From NCBI GenBank assembly GCA_028691965.1, contig JAQUYE010000008.1, positions 1 to 56,162 of the forward strand: a stretch of 56,162 nucleotides of DNA, read 5' to 3'. The notes below the pieces were generated by a model. That model saw nothing but the letters and a program-made list of their open reading frames with translations, did no database searches and had not been told where the DNA came from. Shown here one piece after another: positions 9,749-17,214 of this stretch. Both the position numbers and the translations under genes were made by a program. Each line of letters opens with the position of its first letter. Within the stretch, counting starts at the first letter, position 1. The stretch is from Paludibacter sp. (lineage in GTDB: Bacteria > Bacteroidota > Bacteroidia > Bacteroidales > Paludibacteraceae).

Positions 9749-10422
9749 AACGACTTATTCTTATTCTACCATTACTTTTGGTGTTCTTTTCGTGCGAGAA
9801 AAAAATCCCGGTGGAATATGCTTACGAATCGGATCCTGTTTATAGCTGGGGCTATGCTGAGTTCTGGGGAGATTATTACAGCGAATACGAAATAACTCAG
9901 AATGTAGTAAGTTTGTCGTTATTTACCGACGATTTGATAGTCGACTCCACTTCCAGTCTGGTGGGCATTGGTCAGTACCTGTACCTCGAAGATGTGTTCG
10001 TTGCCAGCTCCGATACCCTGCTTCCGGCGGGAACCTACTCGATTAGTGATGCTAACGATCGCTTCAGCATAGCAGGTGGAGAAGAGCTGGAAATCGACGG
10101 ACAGGTATTTGATGTGGGGGCTTTTGTCTATTTTATGGAGAAAAACGAAATGTTCACCATCCGCAAGTTTATTACAGCGGGTACTATGAAGGTAGAATAT
10201 AGCGGATCTCTTACGCGCATGGAGTTCGACTTCACACTCGACGATGATACGGGTATTAAAGGTAGCTTCGAAGGAGAACTACCTTATTTCGATTCCCGCT
10301 TTGCAAGCTCAACACAATCGGCTCCCTCCCGGAAGGATGCCTTACAAAAGCTGAATTCTCTTTTCCCGGATGCAATACAGGGCAAGTACCAACAGCGGAA
10401 GCGCCGCTATACCACCCAATAA
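9745..10422 (+). CDS. putative lipoprotein of unknown function
   Basis: This 225-aa protein begins MKRLILILPLLLVFFSC, a lipoprotein signal with cysteine 17. The body is beta-rich and acidic (VEYAYESDPVYSWGYAEFWG, then SRSLTRMEFDFTLDDDTGIK-like strands), suggesting a beta-sandwich, and I do not recognise a named family. Its ATG overlaps the stop of the FtsX-like permease (ATGA), so the two are coupled and it may be a cargo or accessory of that transporter (inference). The last 27 codons run antisense through the end of the convergent gene at 10342-10662. The real function is unknown. Confidence 0.75.
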   Translation: MKRLILILPLLLVFFSCEKKIPVEYAYESDPVYSWGYAEFWGDYYSEYEITQNVVSLSLFTDDLIVDSTSSLVGIGQYLYLEDVFVASSDTLLPAGTYSISDANDRFSIAGGEELEIDGQVFDVGAFVYFMEKNEMFTIRKFITAGTMKVEYSGSLTRMEFDFTLDDDTGIKGSFEGELPYFDSRFASSTQSAPSRKDALQKLNSLFPDAIQGKYQQRKRRYTTQ

Positions 10423-10662
10423 ATAGTAAAGATTGAAGTCTGCCGGAAGTTGCAGTGTAAATGCCGGCAACTCCGGATCGGTACCCAGCCAAAGGGCCAG
10501 CAACGAACCAAGGGCAGCAAAGGGAATTATAATCCATTCTTTACTCCGTTGTACAGGAGGTAATTTTTGCATCACCTTTTTCGAAAAGTAAATATCTTCC
10601 ACTTCCCGTTTGTTCTGTTGCATATAGTTATAGATCATCCGATCCTTATCATCTGTCTTCAT
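10342..10662 (-). CDS. small membrane protein encoded after an ECF sigma factor (possible anti-sigma)
   Basis: This 106-aa protein has a charged N-terminal segment of about 45 residues (RMIYNYMQQNKREVEDIYFSKKV region) followed by two hydrophobic helices (WIIIPFAALGSLLALWLG and YYLLGGIAALPLLVLALY). The gene start overlaps the end of the ECF sigma gene by 14 bp. A soluble N-terminus plus membrane anchor translated with an ECF sigma factor is the layout of an anti-sigma factor, but no zinc motif (HxxxCxxC) is present, so the role is inference. Its 3' end overlaps the convergent lipoprotein gene by 81 bp. Confidence 0.75.
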   Translation of the reverse strand: MKTDDKDRMIYNYMQQNKREVEDIYFSKKVMQKLPPVQRSKEWIIIPFAALGSLLALWLGTDPELPAFTLQLPADFNLYYLLGGIAALPLLVLALYCIREKRIQLL

Positions 10663-11194
10663 AACCGTTTTCTTTTAAGTATTTTCCTAACTTTTCCTTC
10701 CCTTTCAGGATATAGGTTTTTATCGTTCCCAGGGGGCAATTCATAATTTTTGCGATCTCCTTATGGTTTTTATCTTCCATGTAGAACAACAGAATGGCTG
10801 TTCGCTCTTCGTTGCGCAACTGTAGCAATGCCGTTTGGATATCAAATTTCGATCCCGAAAACTCATTTTCAGTCTGATGTAGCTGGTTGATAGCTGTTTC
10901 ATCGATATCGGCAGTAACCTTTCGCGATCGCACAGCATCGTAATAAACATTGTAGGCAATGCGGAAGAGCCAGGTCGAAAACCCTGCAAGTCCCTGAAAA
11001 CTACTCAGGTTCAGATAGGCCTTTATAAAGGTATCCTGGGCAAGGTCGTCACTCAGCTGGGTATCACCCATCGTCAGGTTCAGAAAGAACTGTCGGATGG
11101 ATGACTGGTATTTGCGGGTTAAATGATCAAAAGCTTTTGTATCACCCAGCAAAGTGACGCGCGATACCCATTTAAGGTCTTCAGTCTTGCTCAT
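10649..11194 (-). CDS. ECF-type RNA polymerase sigma factor
   Basis: At 181 aa it contains sigma-70 region 2 (DDLAQDTFIKAYLNLSSF and the -10 recognition helix STWLFRIAYNVYYDAVRSRK) and region 4.2 with the helix-turn-helix around NCPLGTIKTYILKGKEKL. The linker is short, as usual for ECF factors. It overlaps both neighbours (14 bp with each), forming one translationally coupled operon: DUF6249-like protein, sigma factor, small membrane protein. The gene upstream in the operon may also influence its activity. Target promoters are not apparent. Confidence 0.93.
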   Translation of the reverse strand: MSKTEDLKWVSRVTLLGDTKAFDHLTRKYQSSIRQFFLNLTMGDTQLSDDLAQDTFIKAYLNLSSFQGLAGFSTWLFRIAYNVYYDAVRSRKVTADIDETAINQLHQTENEFSGSKFDIQTALLQLRNEERTAILLFYMEDKNHKEIAKIMNCPLGTIKTYILKGKEKLGKYLKENGYEDR

Positions 11195-11807
11195 TGGTTG
11201 ACCGGTAGTTCTCTGCTTTTGGCTTGTCGAGTACGTGAACTAAGATGTAACCTATACCTACTAAGCCCGGAATCAATGCTGCCATCATAAACGCAAGGTT
11301 CCTGTCGCCCGAAACAAGCACATAGATTCCGAATGCCAGTCCGACCATCATCGAGATAATACCGCGCTTGAGGTTCGACGATTTATTCTTCTTTTCGGGT
11401 TCTTCGAAGAAATGTTCAGGGATAGGTTGTCCCATTTCGATCGACTTCATGTAGATGTCGTACCTGCGGCGCGATTCGGTTTGTTTTGAGCGATTGTTGA
11501 TGATAACTATCGCGATAACAAACAGGAAGGGGGCGAGAACAATTAACAGCAGGCCTATCTGAGTGAAAGGCATATCGTTTTTGGTGCGTGCCTCGATGCG
11601 CTCTTTCTCTACTTCCATCTCCATTCTTTTGAGTTCCATCAATTGTTCCGGACTCAGTTGGGAGTATACAATGGAGTCTTTCTGCGCCTGGGTTAACTCT
11701 TTCTTTTCGGGCTGAGTGTCGATGGTAACTTCCACTTCCTGAGCACTCAATGCGGGTGCCAATCCCAGGAAAATTACAGCTACAGCGGCTAAAATAATTC
11801 GTTTCAT
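11181..11807 (-). CDS. DUF6249-like membrane protein, first gene of the sigma operon
   Basis: This 208-aa protein has a signal peptide (MKRIILAAVAVIFLGLAPALSAQ). A charged helical stretch (about 45-75) follows, then a transmembrane helix (IGLLLIVLAPFLFVIAIVIIN) and a cytoplasmic segment with RRRYDIYMKSIEMGQPIPEHFF. Two further hydrophobic helices lie near the C-terminus. The segment after the first helix matches my memory of DUF6249/DUF6384-type proteins seen beside Bacteroidota ECF sigma factors. It overlaps the sigma gene by 14 bp. It may sense an envelope signal and pass it to the sigma factor, which is inference only. Confidence 0.78.
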   Translation of the reverse strand: MKRIILAAVAVIFLGLAPALSAQEVEVTIDTQPEKKELTQAQKDSIVYSQLSPEQLMELKRMEMEVEKERIEARTKNDMPFTQIGLLLIVLAPFLFVIAIVIINNRSKQTESRRRYDIYMKSIEMGQPIPEHFFEEPEKKNKSSNLKRGIISMMVGLAFGIYVLVSGDRNLAFMMAALIPGLVGIGYILVHVLDKPKAENYRSTNEQD

Positions 11808-11894
11808 ACTTTTTTTAATTATGTGGGTTTAACGTTGAATTTACTGTTAGACGCAACGAAACACCCTATTGGATGTATGAAAGCAAAGAAATTG

Positions 11895-13232
11895 TTATTT
11901 TAACAATTCCGAGAGGGCAAGTTGTACGCGTTGAAAGTTAAAGCCGGCAATAATGGTGTCTTTGTACGCCTTAATCTTGTCGTTACACAGATTCCCGATA
12001 CTACCTTCGTGGGTATGGTGTACGGTACGATCGGGTTGAAATGAACCTTCCTCGATGGATAAGCCTACCTGTTTGTAAGCATCTCTGAAGGGTACACCCT
12101 CCAGTGTGAGGCGGTTCACCGTTTCCACACTGAACAGGTAGTCGTAGCGTGGATCGTTGAGTATGGTTTCGTTAACGGTAATACTCTCCATCATAAGAGT
12201 AGTCATGGTGAGGATATCTTTCATTTCAGCAAAAGCCGGCAGAAAGACTTCCTTAATAAGCTGCATGTCTCTGAAGTAACCCGATGGCAGGTTATTCGTT
12301 ATCAGTGTAATCTGTTGCGGTAACGCTTGTAACTTATTGCACTTAGCACGGGTAAGTTCAAAAACATCCGGATTCTTTTTATGGGGCATAATACTCGAAC
12401 CGGTAGTAAACTGGTCGGGTAGTTTTATAAAGCCAAAGTTCTGCGAGTTATACAGGCAGGCATCATAGGCCAGTCGTGCAATAGTAGCAGCTATCCCCGC
12501 AATAGCAGTTGCAACGGTACGTTCCATTTTACCTCTCCCCATCTGAGCATACACCACATTGTAGTTCATGGTGTCGAAGCCCAGCAGGTCGGTAGTCAGC
12601 TGTCGGTTGAGTGGGAACGACGAGCCATAGCCTGCTGCCGATCCCAGTGGGTTGCGGTTGGTAATCTTCCAGGCAGCCTGCATCAATTGCAGGTCGTCGG
12701 CCAATCCTTCGGCATAAGCAGCAAACCAGAGTCCGAACGATGAAGGCATGGCGATTTGCAAATGCGTGTACCCCGGCAACAACACATTCTTATACCGCTC
12801 ACTTTGAGCAAGCAACTGCTCAATAAGCGTATCGGTCATCCCGACAAGTTCCTTTATCTCACTACGGGTAAAGAGTTTCAGGTCGACCAATACCTGGTCG
12901 TTACGCGACCTGCCACTATGTATTTTCTTGCCCAAATCACCCAGGCGGCGGGTGAGCAGTAGTTCCACCTGCGAGTGAACATCTTCCACATCATCGTCGA
13001 TGCTGAAATTACCCGCCTCAATATCGGCATGGATCTTTTTTAATTCGCCCAGCAGTACAGGGAGGTCGGAGGAACTCAACAGGCCCACCGATTCGAGCAT
13101 CGTAATATGGGCCATTGATCCGAGTACATCCGAAGCAGCAAGAAATAAGTCCATTTCACGATCGAGACCAACCGTGTACTGTTCAATCTTTTTGTCTACC
13201 TGAATGTTTTTTTCCCAAATCTTTGAAGCCAT
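11895..13232 (-). CDS. argH: argininosuccinate lyase
   Basis: This 445-aa member of the fumarase/aspartase superfamily cleaves argininosuccinate to arginine and fumarate, the last step of arginine synthesis. The signature GSSIMPHKKNPDVFEL is present with its catalytic serine loop, and earlier signatures (HSRRNDQV-like GRSRNDQVLVDLK; LPGYTHLQIAMP) are intact. It is slightly shorter than the roughly 460-residue average but has no evident gap. It is the last gene of the pyrE-SRPBCC-argH operon, 5 bp after the SRPBCC gene. Confidence 0.95.
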   Translation of the reverse strand: MASKIWEKNIQVDKKIEQYTVGLDREMDLFLAASDVLGSMAHITMLESVGLLSSSDLPVLLGELKKIHADIEAGNFSIDDDVEDVHSQVELLLTRRLGDLGKKIHSGRSRNDQVLVDLKLFTRSEIKELVGMTDTLIEQLLAQSERYKNVLLPGYTHLQIAMPSSFGLWFAAYAEGLADDLQLMQAAWKITNRNPLGSAAGYGSSFPLNRQLTTDLLGFDTMNYNVVYAQMGRGKMERTVATAIAGIAATIARLAYDACLYNSQNFGFIKLPDQFTTGSSIMPHKKNPDVFELTRAKCNKLQALPQQITLITNNLPSGYFRDMQLIKEVFLPAFAEMKDILTMTTLMMESITVNETILNDPRYDYLFSVETVNRLTLEGVPFRDAYKQVGLSIEEGSFQPDRTVHHTHEGSIGNLCNDKIKAYKDTIIAGFNFQRVQLALSELLK

Positions 13233-13237
13233 CTTCT

Positions 13238-13666
13238 CTACGAATTAAGTTTTTTGTTCAGTCCGTCGGCCAGGTAGCCGGCAATAGTATTGATACCTTC
13301 CTTCAGCTTGCCATCCACCATCATTTTAATCATGGCAGGGAAGTCGGCTTTCAGGGTAAGTTTCATTTTAGTATCGTTTTCGGCCACCTGCTTCAGTTGA
13401 ATCCAGAAATTAAGCTGCATCGGTACATTAAATACCTCCATCTTTATGGTCGAGCTTGGTTCCCGTTCAATTATTCTGAAGCCGATATTTCCCAGCATAT
13501 CCACCGTAAAGCTACAGCTGTCGGTATCAAAGGTCAGGTCTTTCAGTTTTTCCTGTACCCGTTCGTCGTCTTTCAGCAGCTGAAGGTTATTAAGATCGCT
13601 CAGGAGGCCAAAAACCACTTCCTCGTTCGAAGAAATGGTTCTTATATCACTTTCGTAGGTTGTCAT
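13238..13666 (-). CDS. SRPBCC-fold protein
   Basis: This 142-aa protein has the START/Bet v1-like pattern: MTTYESDIRTISSNEEVVFGLL at the start (strand plus helix), a central run of antiparallel strands, and a long C-terminal helix (GKLKEGINTIAGYLADGL). Such proteins bind hydrophobic ligands; no substrate can be named. It lies 5 bp before argH and 10 bp after pyrE in a three-gene operon. I recall the same order in other Bacteroidales but did not check. Confidence 0.82.
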   Translation of the reverse strand: MTTYESDIRTISSNEEVVFGLLSDLNNLQLLKDDERVQEKLKDLTFDTDSCSFTVDMLGNIGFRIIEREPSSTIKMEVFNVPMQLNFWIQLKQVAENDTKMKLTLKADFPAMIKMMVDGKLKEGINTIAGYLADGLNKKLNS

Positions 13667-13676
13667 AGATTTCTCC

Positions 13677-14312
13677 TTATTCTCCTGTCCATGTCGAAGG
13701 ATCTTCTCTCCACTTATTCAGCGTCTCAATATCATCTTCTGTGATATAATTGGTAGCCAGTGCTTCAGCAAGCACTGCATTGTAATTGCAGAGCGTGGTT
13801 AACTTCACCTTTGCATTCCTGAATTTTTCTTCTGCCACCGGGAAGCTGTACGAGAAAATGGCAATCATGCCAAGTACTTCCGAGCCATCGTTGCGGATAG
13901 CTTCCACAGCCTTCAGACTGCTACCCCCGGTCGAGATCAGGTCTTCGATTACCACTACTTTCTGACGTGGGCGAAGATCCCCTTCAATCAGGTTTTCCAA
14001 TCCATGGTCCTTAGGAGTAGGACGCACATAGATAAGTGGTAAGCCCAATTCGTCGGCTACCAGCGCAGCCTGTGCAATGGCGCCGGTTGCTACCCCGGCA
14101 ATAACTTCTACTTCCGGATAATTTTCAAGTATGATGCGTGCTATCTGAGTTTTTATGTACGTGCGAGTCTGAGGGTACGACAGTGTTTTGCGGTTGTCAC
14201 AATAAATCGGCGACTTCCATCCTGATGCCCAGCTAAAAGGATTGCGTGGTTGAAGTTTTACCGCTTTAACGCGAAGTAACTTATTAGCAACCTGTTTTTC
14301 AATGAGTTTCAT
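13677..14312 (-). CDS. pyrE: orotate phosphoribosyltransferase
   Basis: This 211-aa enzyme converts orotate and PRPP to OMP in pyrimidine synthesis. The PRPP-binding loop VVVIEDLISTGGSSLKAV is intact, with the aspartate/glutamate pair ED and the TGGS turn. The catalytic-loop region PTPKDHGLENLIEGDL carries the lysine and histidine. It is the first gene of the operon with the SRPBCC protein and argH, and a TACTTTTG -7 box lies 40 bp upstream. Confidence 0.95.
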   Translation of the reverse strand: MKLIEKQVANKLLRVKAVKLQPRNPFSWASGWKSPIYCDNRKTLSYPQTRTYIKTQIARIILENYPEVEVIAGVATGAIAQAALVADELGLPLIYVRPTPKDHGLENLIEGDLRPRQKVVVIEDLISTGGSSLKAVEAIRNDGSEVLGMIAIFSYSFPVAEEKFRNAKVKLTTLCNYNAVLAEALATNYITEDDIETLNKWREDPSTWTGE

Positions 14313-14351
14313 TTTGAGATAATTGTAAAGAACGTTTATTAAAAATCACCA

Positions 14352-14359
14352 CAAAAGTA
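14352..14359 (-). promoter_or_regulatory. -7 box of the pyrE operon
   Basis: The minus strand reads TACTTTTG, a full TAnnTTTG match 40 bp before the pyrE ATG. At the expected TTG position the sequence is TTT, so the upstream element is weak. Confidence 0.45.
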
Positions 14360-14437
14360 AGCAAACTATTTAATTTAGAAAACTAAATAATGATAATTAA
14401 TAACATTTTTTCGGTAGTGAAACAGTCCTGTTTTACC

Positions 14438-14803
14438 TTAAAAAACGGGTTGAAAGGCATCCTCAAAATGATCAATCCGGAAGGAACCGTCGGGTCGGGT
14501 TACGATTGCTATTACATCAAAACGGGTTTCACCTTTCCAGCGAATCAGCTTTACATAGCCCTGAGCTGCCTGTGTGAGGTGTTTCATTTTACGGTAATCG
14601 ACACTGGCTTCGGGTTGCATGTACCAGTCGGTGGAGCGGGTACGTACTTCAACGATGATAAGTATGCCGTCTTTTTCGGCGATAATATCGATCTCCAGTT
14701 TTCCGATAAAGAGGTTAGTTGCCCTGATGGCATAGTCTTTGCTGACCAGAAAGGCCTTAGCTAATTCTTCTCCGCTTTTGCCAAGTTGATGATGAGGGGT
14801 CAT
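14438..14803 (-). CDS. YraN/UPF0102-family putative endonuclease
   Basis: This 121-aa protein has the family start GKSGEELAKAFLVSKDY and the PD-(D/E)xK-like core GKLEIDIIAEKDGILIIVEVRTRS. In this core E/D..E-x-R substitutes for the usual E-x-K. The family is widespread and linked to Holliday-junction-like nuclease folds, but activity is poorly defined. It is monocistronic, divergent from the small RHH-like gene, with a TATTTTTG box 25 bp upstream of its ATG. Confidence 0.9.
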   Translation of the reverse strand: MTPHHQLGKSGEELAKAFLVSKDYAIRATNLFIGKLEIDIIAEKDGILIIVEVRTRSTDWYMQPEASVDYRKMKHLTQAAQGYVKLIRWKGETRFDVIAIVTRPDGSFRIDHFEDAFQPVF

Positions 14804-14827
14804 AGATTAAGTAGGTTTATTGCTTCA

Positions 14828-14835
14828 CAAAAATA
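14828..14835 (-). promoter_or_regulatory. -7 box upstream of yraN-like gene
   Basis: The minus strand reads TATTTTTG, matching TAnnTTTG, 25 bp before the ATG at 14803. A second match, TATTTTTG on the plus strand at 14878-14885, could serve the divergent gene at 14907. Neither has a clear TTG partner. Confidence 0.35.
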
Positions 14836-14906
14836 CACAAATTCTTTATTGCAGGCGTTTTATTGAACTTATAATATTATTTTTGCACTAAGTTTATTAA
14901 AATACT

Positions 14907-15116
14907 ATGGGAGAAAAGGACAGTGATAAAACCGCGAAACCTTCTTCATTAAGGGTTCATAAGCATTTATTTGTGCTCAACGATCTGGAAAATAAAGCGT
15001 TGGAGAGGTATTTGCGTACATACAGGGTCCGGAATAAGTCAAAATTCATTCGTGAGACACTGATGAGTGTCATTCTACGTCGATTCGACGAGGATGCTCC
15101 GACTTTGTTTGATTAA
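14907..15116 (+). CDS. small ribbon-helix-helix-like protein
   Basis: This 69-aa basic protein has a central stretch (LNDLENKALERYLRTYRVRNKSKFIRETLMSVILRRF, cited here by position 28-64) that looks like a ribbon-helix-helix fold. It shows a short strand, a helix, the NKSKFIRE turn and a second helix. RHH proteins bind DNA as dimers and often act as small regulators. The gene is separated from the DUF3078 gene by only about 35 bp, so the two may be cotranscribed. No toxin partner is visible next to it. Confidence 0.7.
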   Translation: MGEKDSDKTAKPSSLRVHKHLFVLNDLENKALERYLRTYRVRNKSKFIRETLMSVILRRFDEDAPTLFD

Positions 15117-15151
15117 TAGTGAAGAATAAACGCATAGTGTATAGTTTAAAT

Positions 15152-16597
15152 ATGAAGATAGGTAAAAGTAGTGTTGTTGTTTTTTTTCTGTTGATAGTTG
15201 TTGGTCAGATTCAGGCTGATGCAAATGCTAATGCTAATGCAATACGGAAGTATTATCATTATCGTGATTCTGTGTTTATTACCGACTCTCTTACCATAAT
15301 AAGGAAAACTCAGGATTCGCTCATGTCGCAGCGGGCCCGGCTATCGCTTCTTCGTATGCCGCTCGATGTAAAGGGCCTGCTCACTAAGCTTGAAGAATCG
15401 AAACCCGATTATTCCTACCTCAATCCCAATCCGCTCTTTTTAAAGAGCAGTCCCTTTCTTTCCGAGTTAAGTTTTAACGGCTATCATACGATACTCGATA
15501 CCTTCAAACTTCCTTCTACCGATTTTATGCTGGAGCATCAAAAACAGCTCCTGTTTCCCCGCTATCAAAAACAAGTCGATTTCTTTGCCGTCGAGCGTCA
15601 TATTGCCGAAGCCCGTTCAACCATTATTCGTCATCTGGCTGTGTATCATCCCGGCATGATTGCCTTCCGTGTCGACAGGTTACCCGATGTGTCCGATCTG
15701 GTGAATTTCCAGATTGAAGTCCGCCCCGTACACAATGTTGTTCGAATGGCAAAACCCGACCTCAAGCCTGAACTGCAGAAGATAAACATCGAAAAGATGA
15801 AACGGAATCCCTGGATTCGGCAGTCGAACGCCTTGTTTCAGTTTTCACAGAATTATGTTTCCAAAAACTGGCACCAGGGTGGGAACAATAACATAGCCAT
15901 ACTCGGGGTTATCAATGGTAAGTTCAATTACGACAACAAGAAGAACCTCCAATGGGAAAACTTTATGGAGTGGCGACTTGGATTCAACTCGGTGGAAGGG
16001 GATACCATGCGCCTGCTCAATACCAACGACGATATCATAAAGGCTACCAGTAAGCTGGGGTTAAAGGCGGGTGGTAACTGGTTTTACTCTGCCAACATGG
16101 ATTTCTCCACCCATCTTTTCAATAGTTACAAGGGCATCAACTCAACTCAGATGAAAGCCACCCTGCTTACTCCTGTTCGTTTTAACCTCGGGGTGGGTAT
16201 GGACTATAAGTACAAGAAGTTATTTTCGCTTTATGTCTCGCCACTTACCTACAAGTTTATTTATGCCAACGATACTGTCAATGTTGATCAAAAGTCCTTT
16301 GGTATTCCCGAAGGCGAAAACATACTCAGCCAGGTCGGTAGTTCGTTCCGCGTTCAGAACTCCTACAGTCCCTCGCGCGAAATTCAAATCGACTCTAAGT
16401 TATCCTTTTATACCAACTACAAAAAAGTAGAAATCGACTGGGAAATTGTGGCTAACTTTACCGTCAATCGCTTTTTGTCAACCCGTATTCTGTTGAACCC
16501 CAGATACGACAATACGGTAATACTTGCCGAAGGCGAAAAGGCGAAGATTCAGTTTAAAGAGTTACTCACCTTCGGACTGTCGTATCGGCTGCTCTGA
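15152..16597 (+). CDS. DUF3078-family outer membrane protein
   Basis: This protein of 481 aa from ATG 15152 begins MKIGKSSVVVFFLLIVVGQIQA, a signal peptide. The GTG at 15119 would add 11 residues before it. After cleavage comes a short alternating Asn-Ala tract. The C-terminal half is DUF3078: SKNWHQGGNNNIAILGVING and then alternating amphipathic strands (YDNKKNLQWENFMEWRLGFN, WEIVANFTVNRFLSTRILLN) ending in LLTFGLSYRLL. This suggests a beta-barrel in the outer membrane. The function of the family is unknown. It is convergent with the HD-domain gene. Confidence 0.85.
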   Translation: MKIGKSSVVVFFLLIVVGQIQADANANANAIRKYYHYRDSVFITDSLTIIRKTQDSLMSQRARLSLLRMPLDVKGLLTKLEESKPDYSYLNPNPLFLKSSPFLSELSFNGYHTILDTFKLPSTDFMLEHQKQLLFPRYQKQVDFFAVERHIAEARSTIIRHLAVYHPGMIAFRVDRLPDVSDLVNFQIEVRPVHNVVRMAKPDLKPELQKINIEKMKRNPWIRQSNALFQFSQNYVSKNWHQGGNNNIAILGVINGKFNYDNKKNLQWENFMEWRLGFNSVEGDTMRLLNTNDDIIKATSKLGLKAGGNWFYSANMDFSTHLFNSYKGINSTQMKATLLTPVRFNLGVGMDYKYKKLFSLYVSPLTYKFIYANDTVNVDQKSFGIPEGENILSQVGSSFRVQNSYSPSREIQIDSKLSFYTNYKKVEIDWEIVANFTVNRFLSTRILLNPRYDNTVILAEGEKAKIQFKELLTFGLSYRLL

Positions 16598-16617
16598 TAA
16601 CCAGCCATATTCCCGCA

Positions 16618-17154
16618 TCAGCCGAACAAGGCATGCCACTCCCTGAATATCCGAACATTGTCGTCACCATGGTGGCTTAACGACCGGTATATCCGTTCCA
16701 GACTTAACTCCTCGTTGGGTTCGGTTTTTGAATAAAACTTATCCGCATAACAAATAATTTGTTCTTCGATGCTCACCGGACGCATATCGCGTTGCGGTAA
16801 AGGAAGCTTACGCTCCATAATCTGTTGCAGCGAAATCCCCACTCCGGTATGGCGTTCACATACCAGGGCATGCTGCGGATAGCCTTCGTTGCGCAATAAG
16901 TCGGCACCCAGGTAGCCATGTTCCAGGTAATGATGCGTTCCGTGGCAGAAAATACGGGGGGCATGGCACAGGTAGATGCCAATATCATGCAGCATGGCAG
17001 CTTCCTTAATAAACTGAATGTCGGCGTTTATTTCGCGATGCTTCTGAAGGATGTCGAGTGCTTTGTCTCTGACCTGGCGACTGTGTTTTAGTAGAATATG
17101 ATGTAATTCCGTTCCGGGTGTGTAGTACTTCGCAAGTAGTTCTTCGGGATTCAT
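16618..17154 (-). CDS. HD-domain phosphohydrolase
   Basis: This 178-aa protein has the HD motif order H...HD...D. The first histidine is in LLKHSRQVRDKALD, the metal-binding HD in EAAMLHDIGIYLCH, and further histidines are in CHGTHHYLEHGYLGA. The late aspartate is in QIICYADKFYSK. Such stand-alone HD proteins hydrolyse nucleotide-type phosphoesters; the substrate is unknown. It is divergent from priA, with facing -7 boxes between them. Confidence 0.88.
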   Translation of the reverse strand: MNPEELLAKYYTPGTELHHILLKHSRQVRDKALDILQKHREINADIQFIKEAAMLHDIGIYLCHAPRIFCHGTHHYLEHGYLGADLLRNEGYPQHALVCERHTGVGISLQQIMERKLPLPQRDMRPVSIEEQIICYADKFYSKTEPNEELSLERIYRSLSHHGDDNVRIFREWHALFG

Positions 17155-17170
17155 GCCGTTATTTTTACTA

Positions 17171-17199
17171 CAAAGATACAGGATTTCTTGTTATCTTTG
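17171..17199. promoter_or_regulatory. facing -7 boxes in the HD gene / priA intergenic region
   Basis: TATCTTTG lies on the plus strand at 17192-17199, 16 bp before the priA ATG. Another TATCTTTG lies on the minus strand at 17171-17178, 17 bp before the HD-gene ATG. Both match the -7 consensus exactly. The TTG elements are not clear. The two would compete for polymerase if both are used. Confidence 0.4.
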
Positions 17200-17214
17200 T
17201 CTTTTCATCCCACT

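Noticed and set aside
15205-15245. AATGCT tandem repeat in the DUF3078 gene as a phase-variation site
   Set aside because: The unit is six bases, so changes would keep the frame and only alter the Asn-Ala count.
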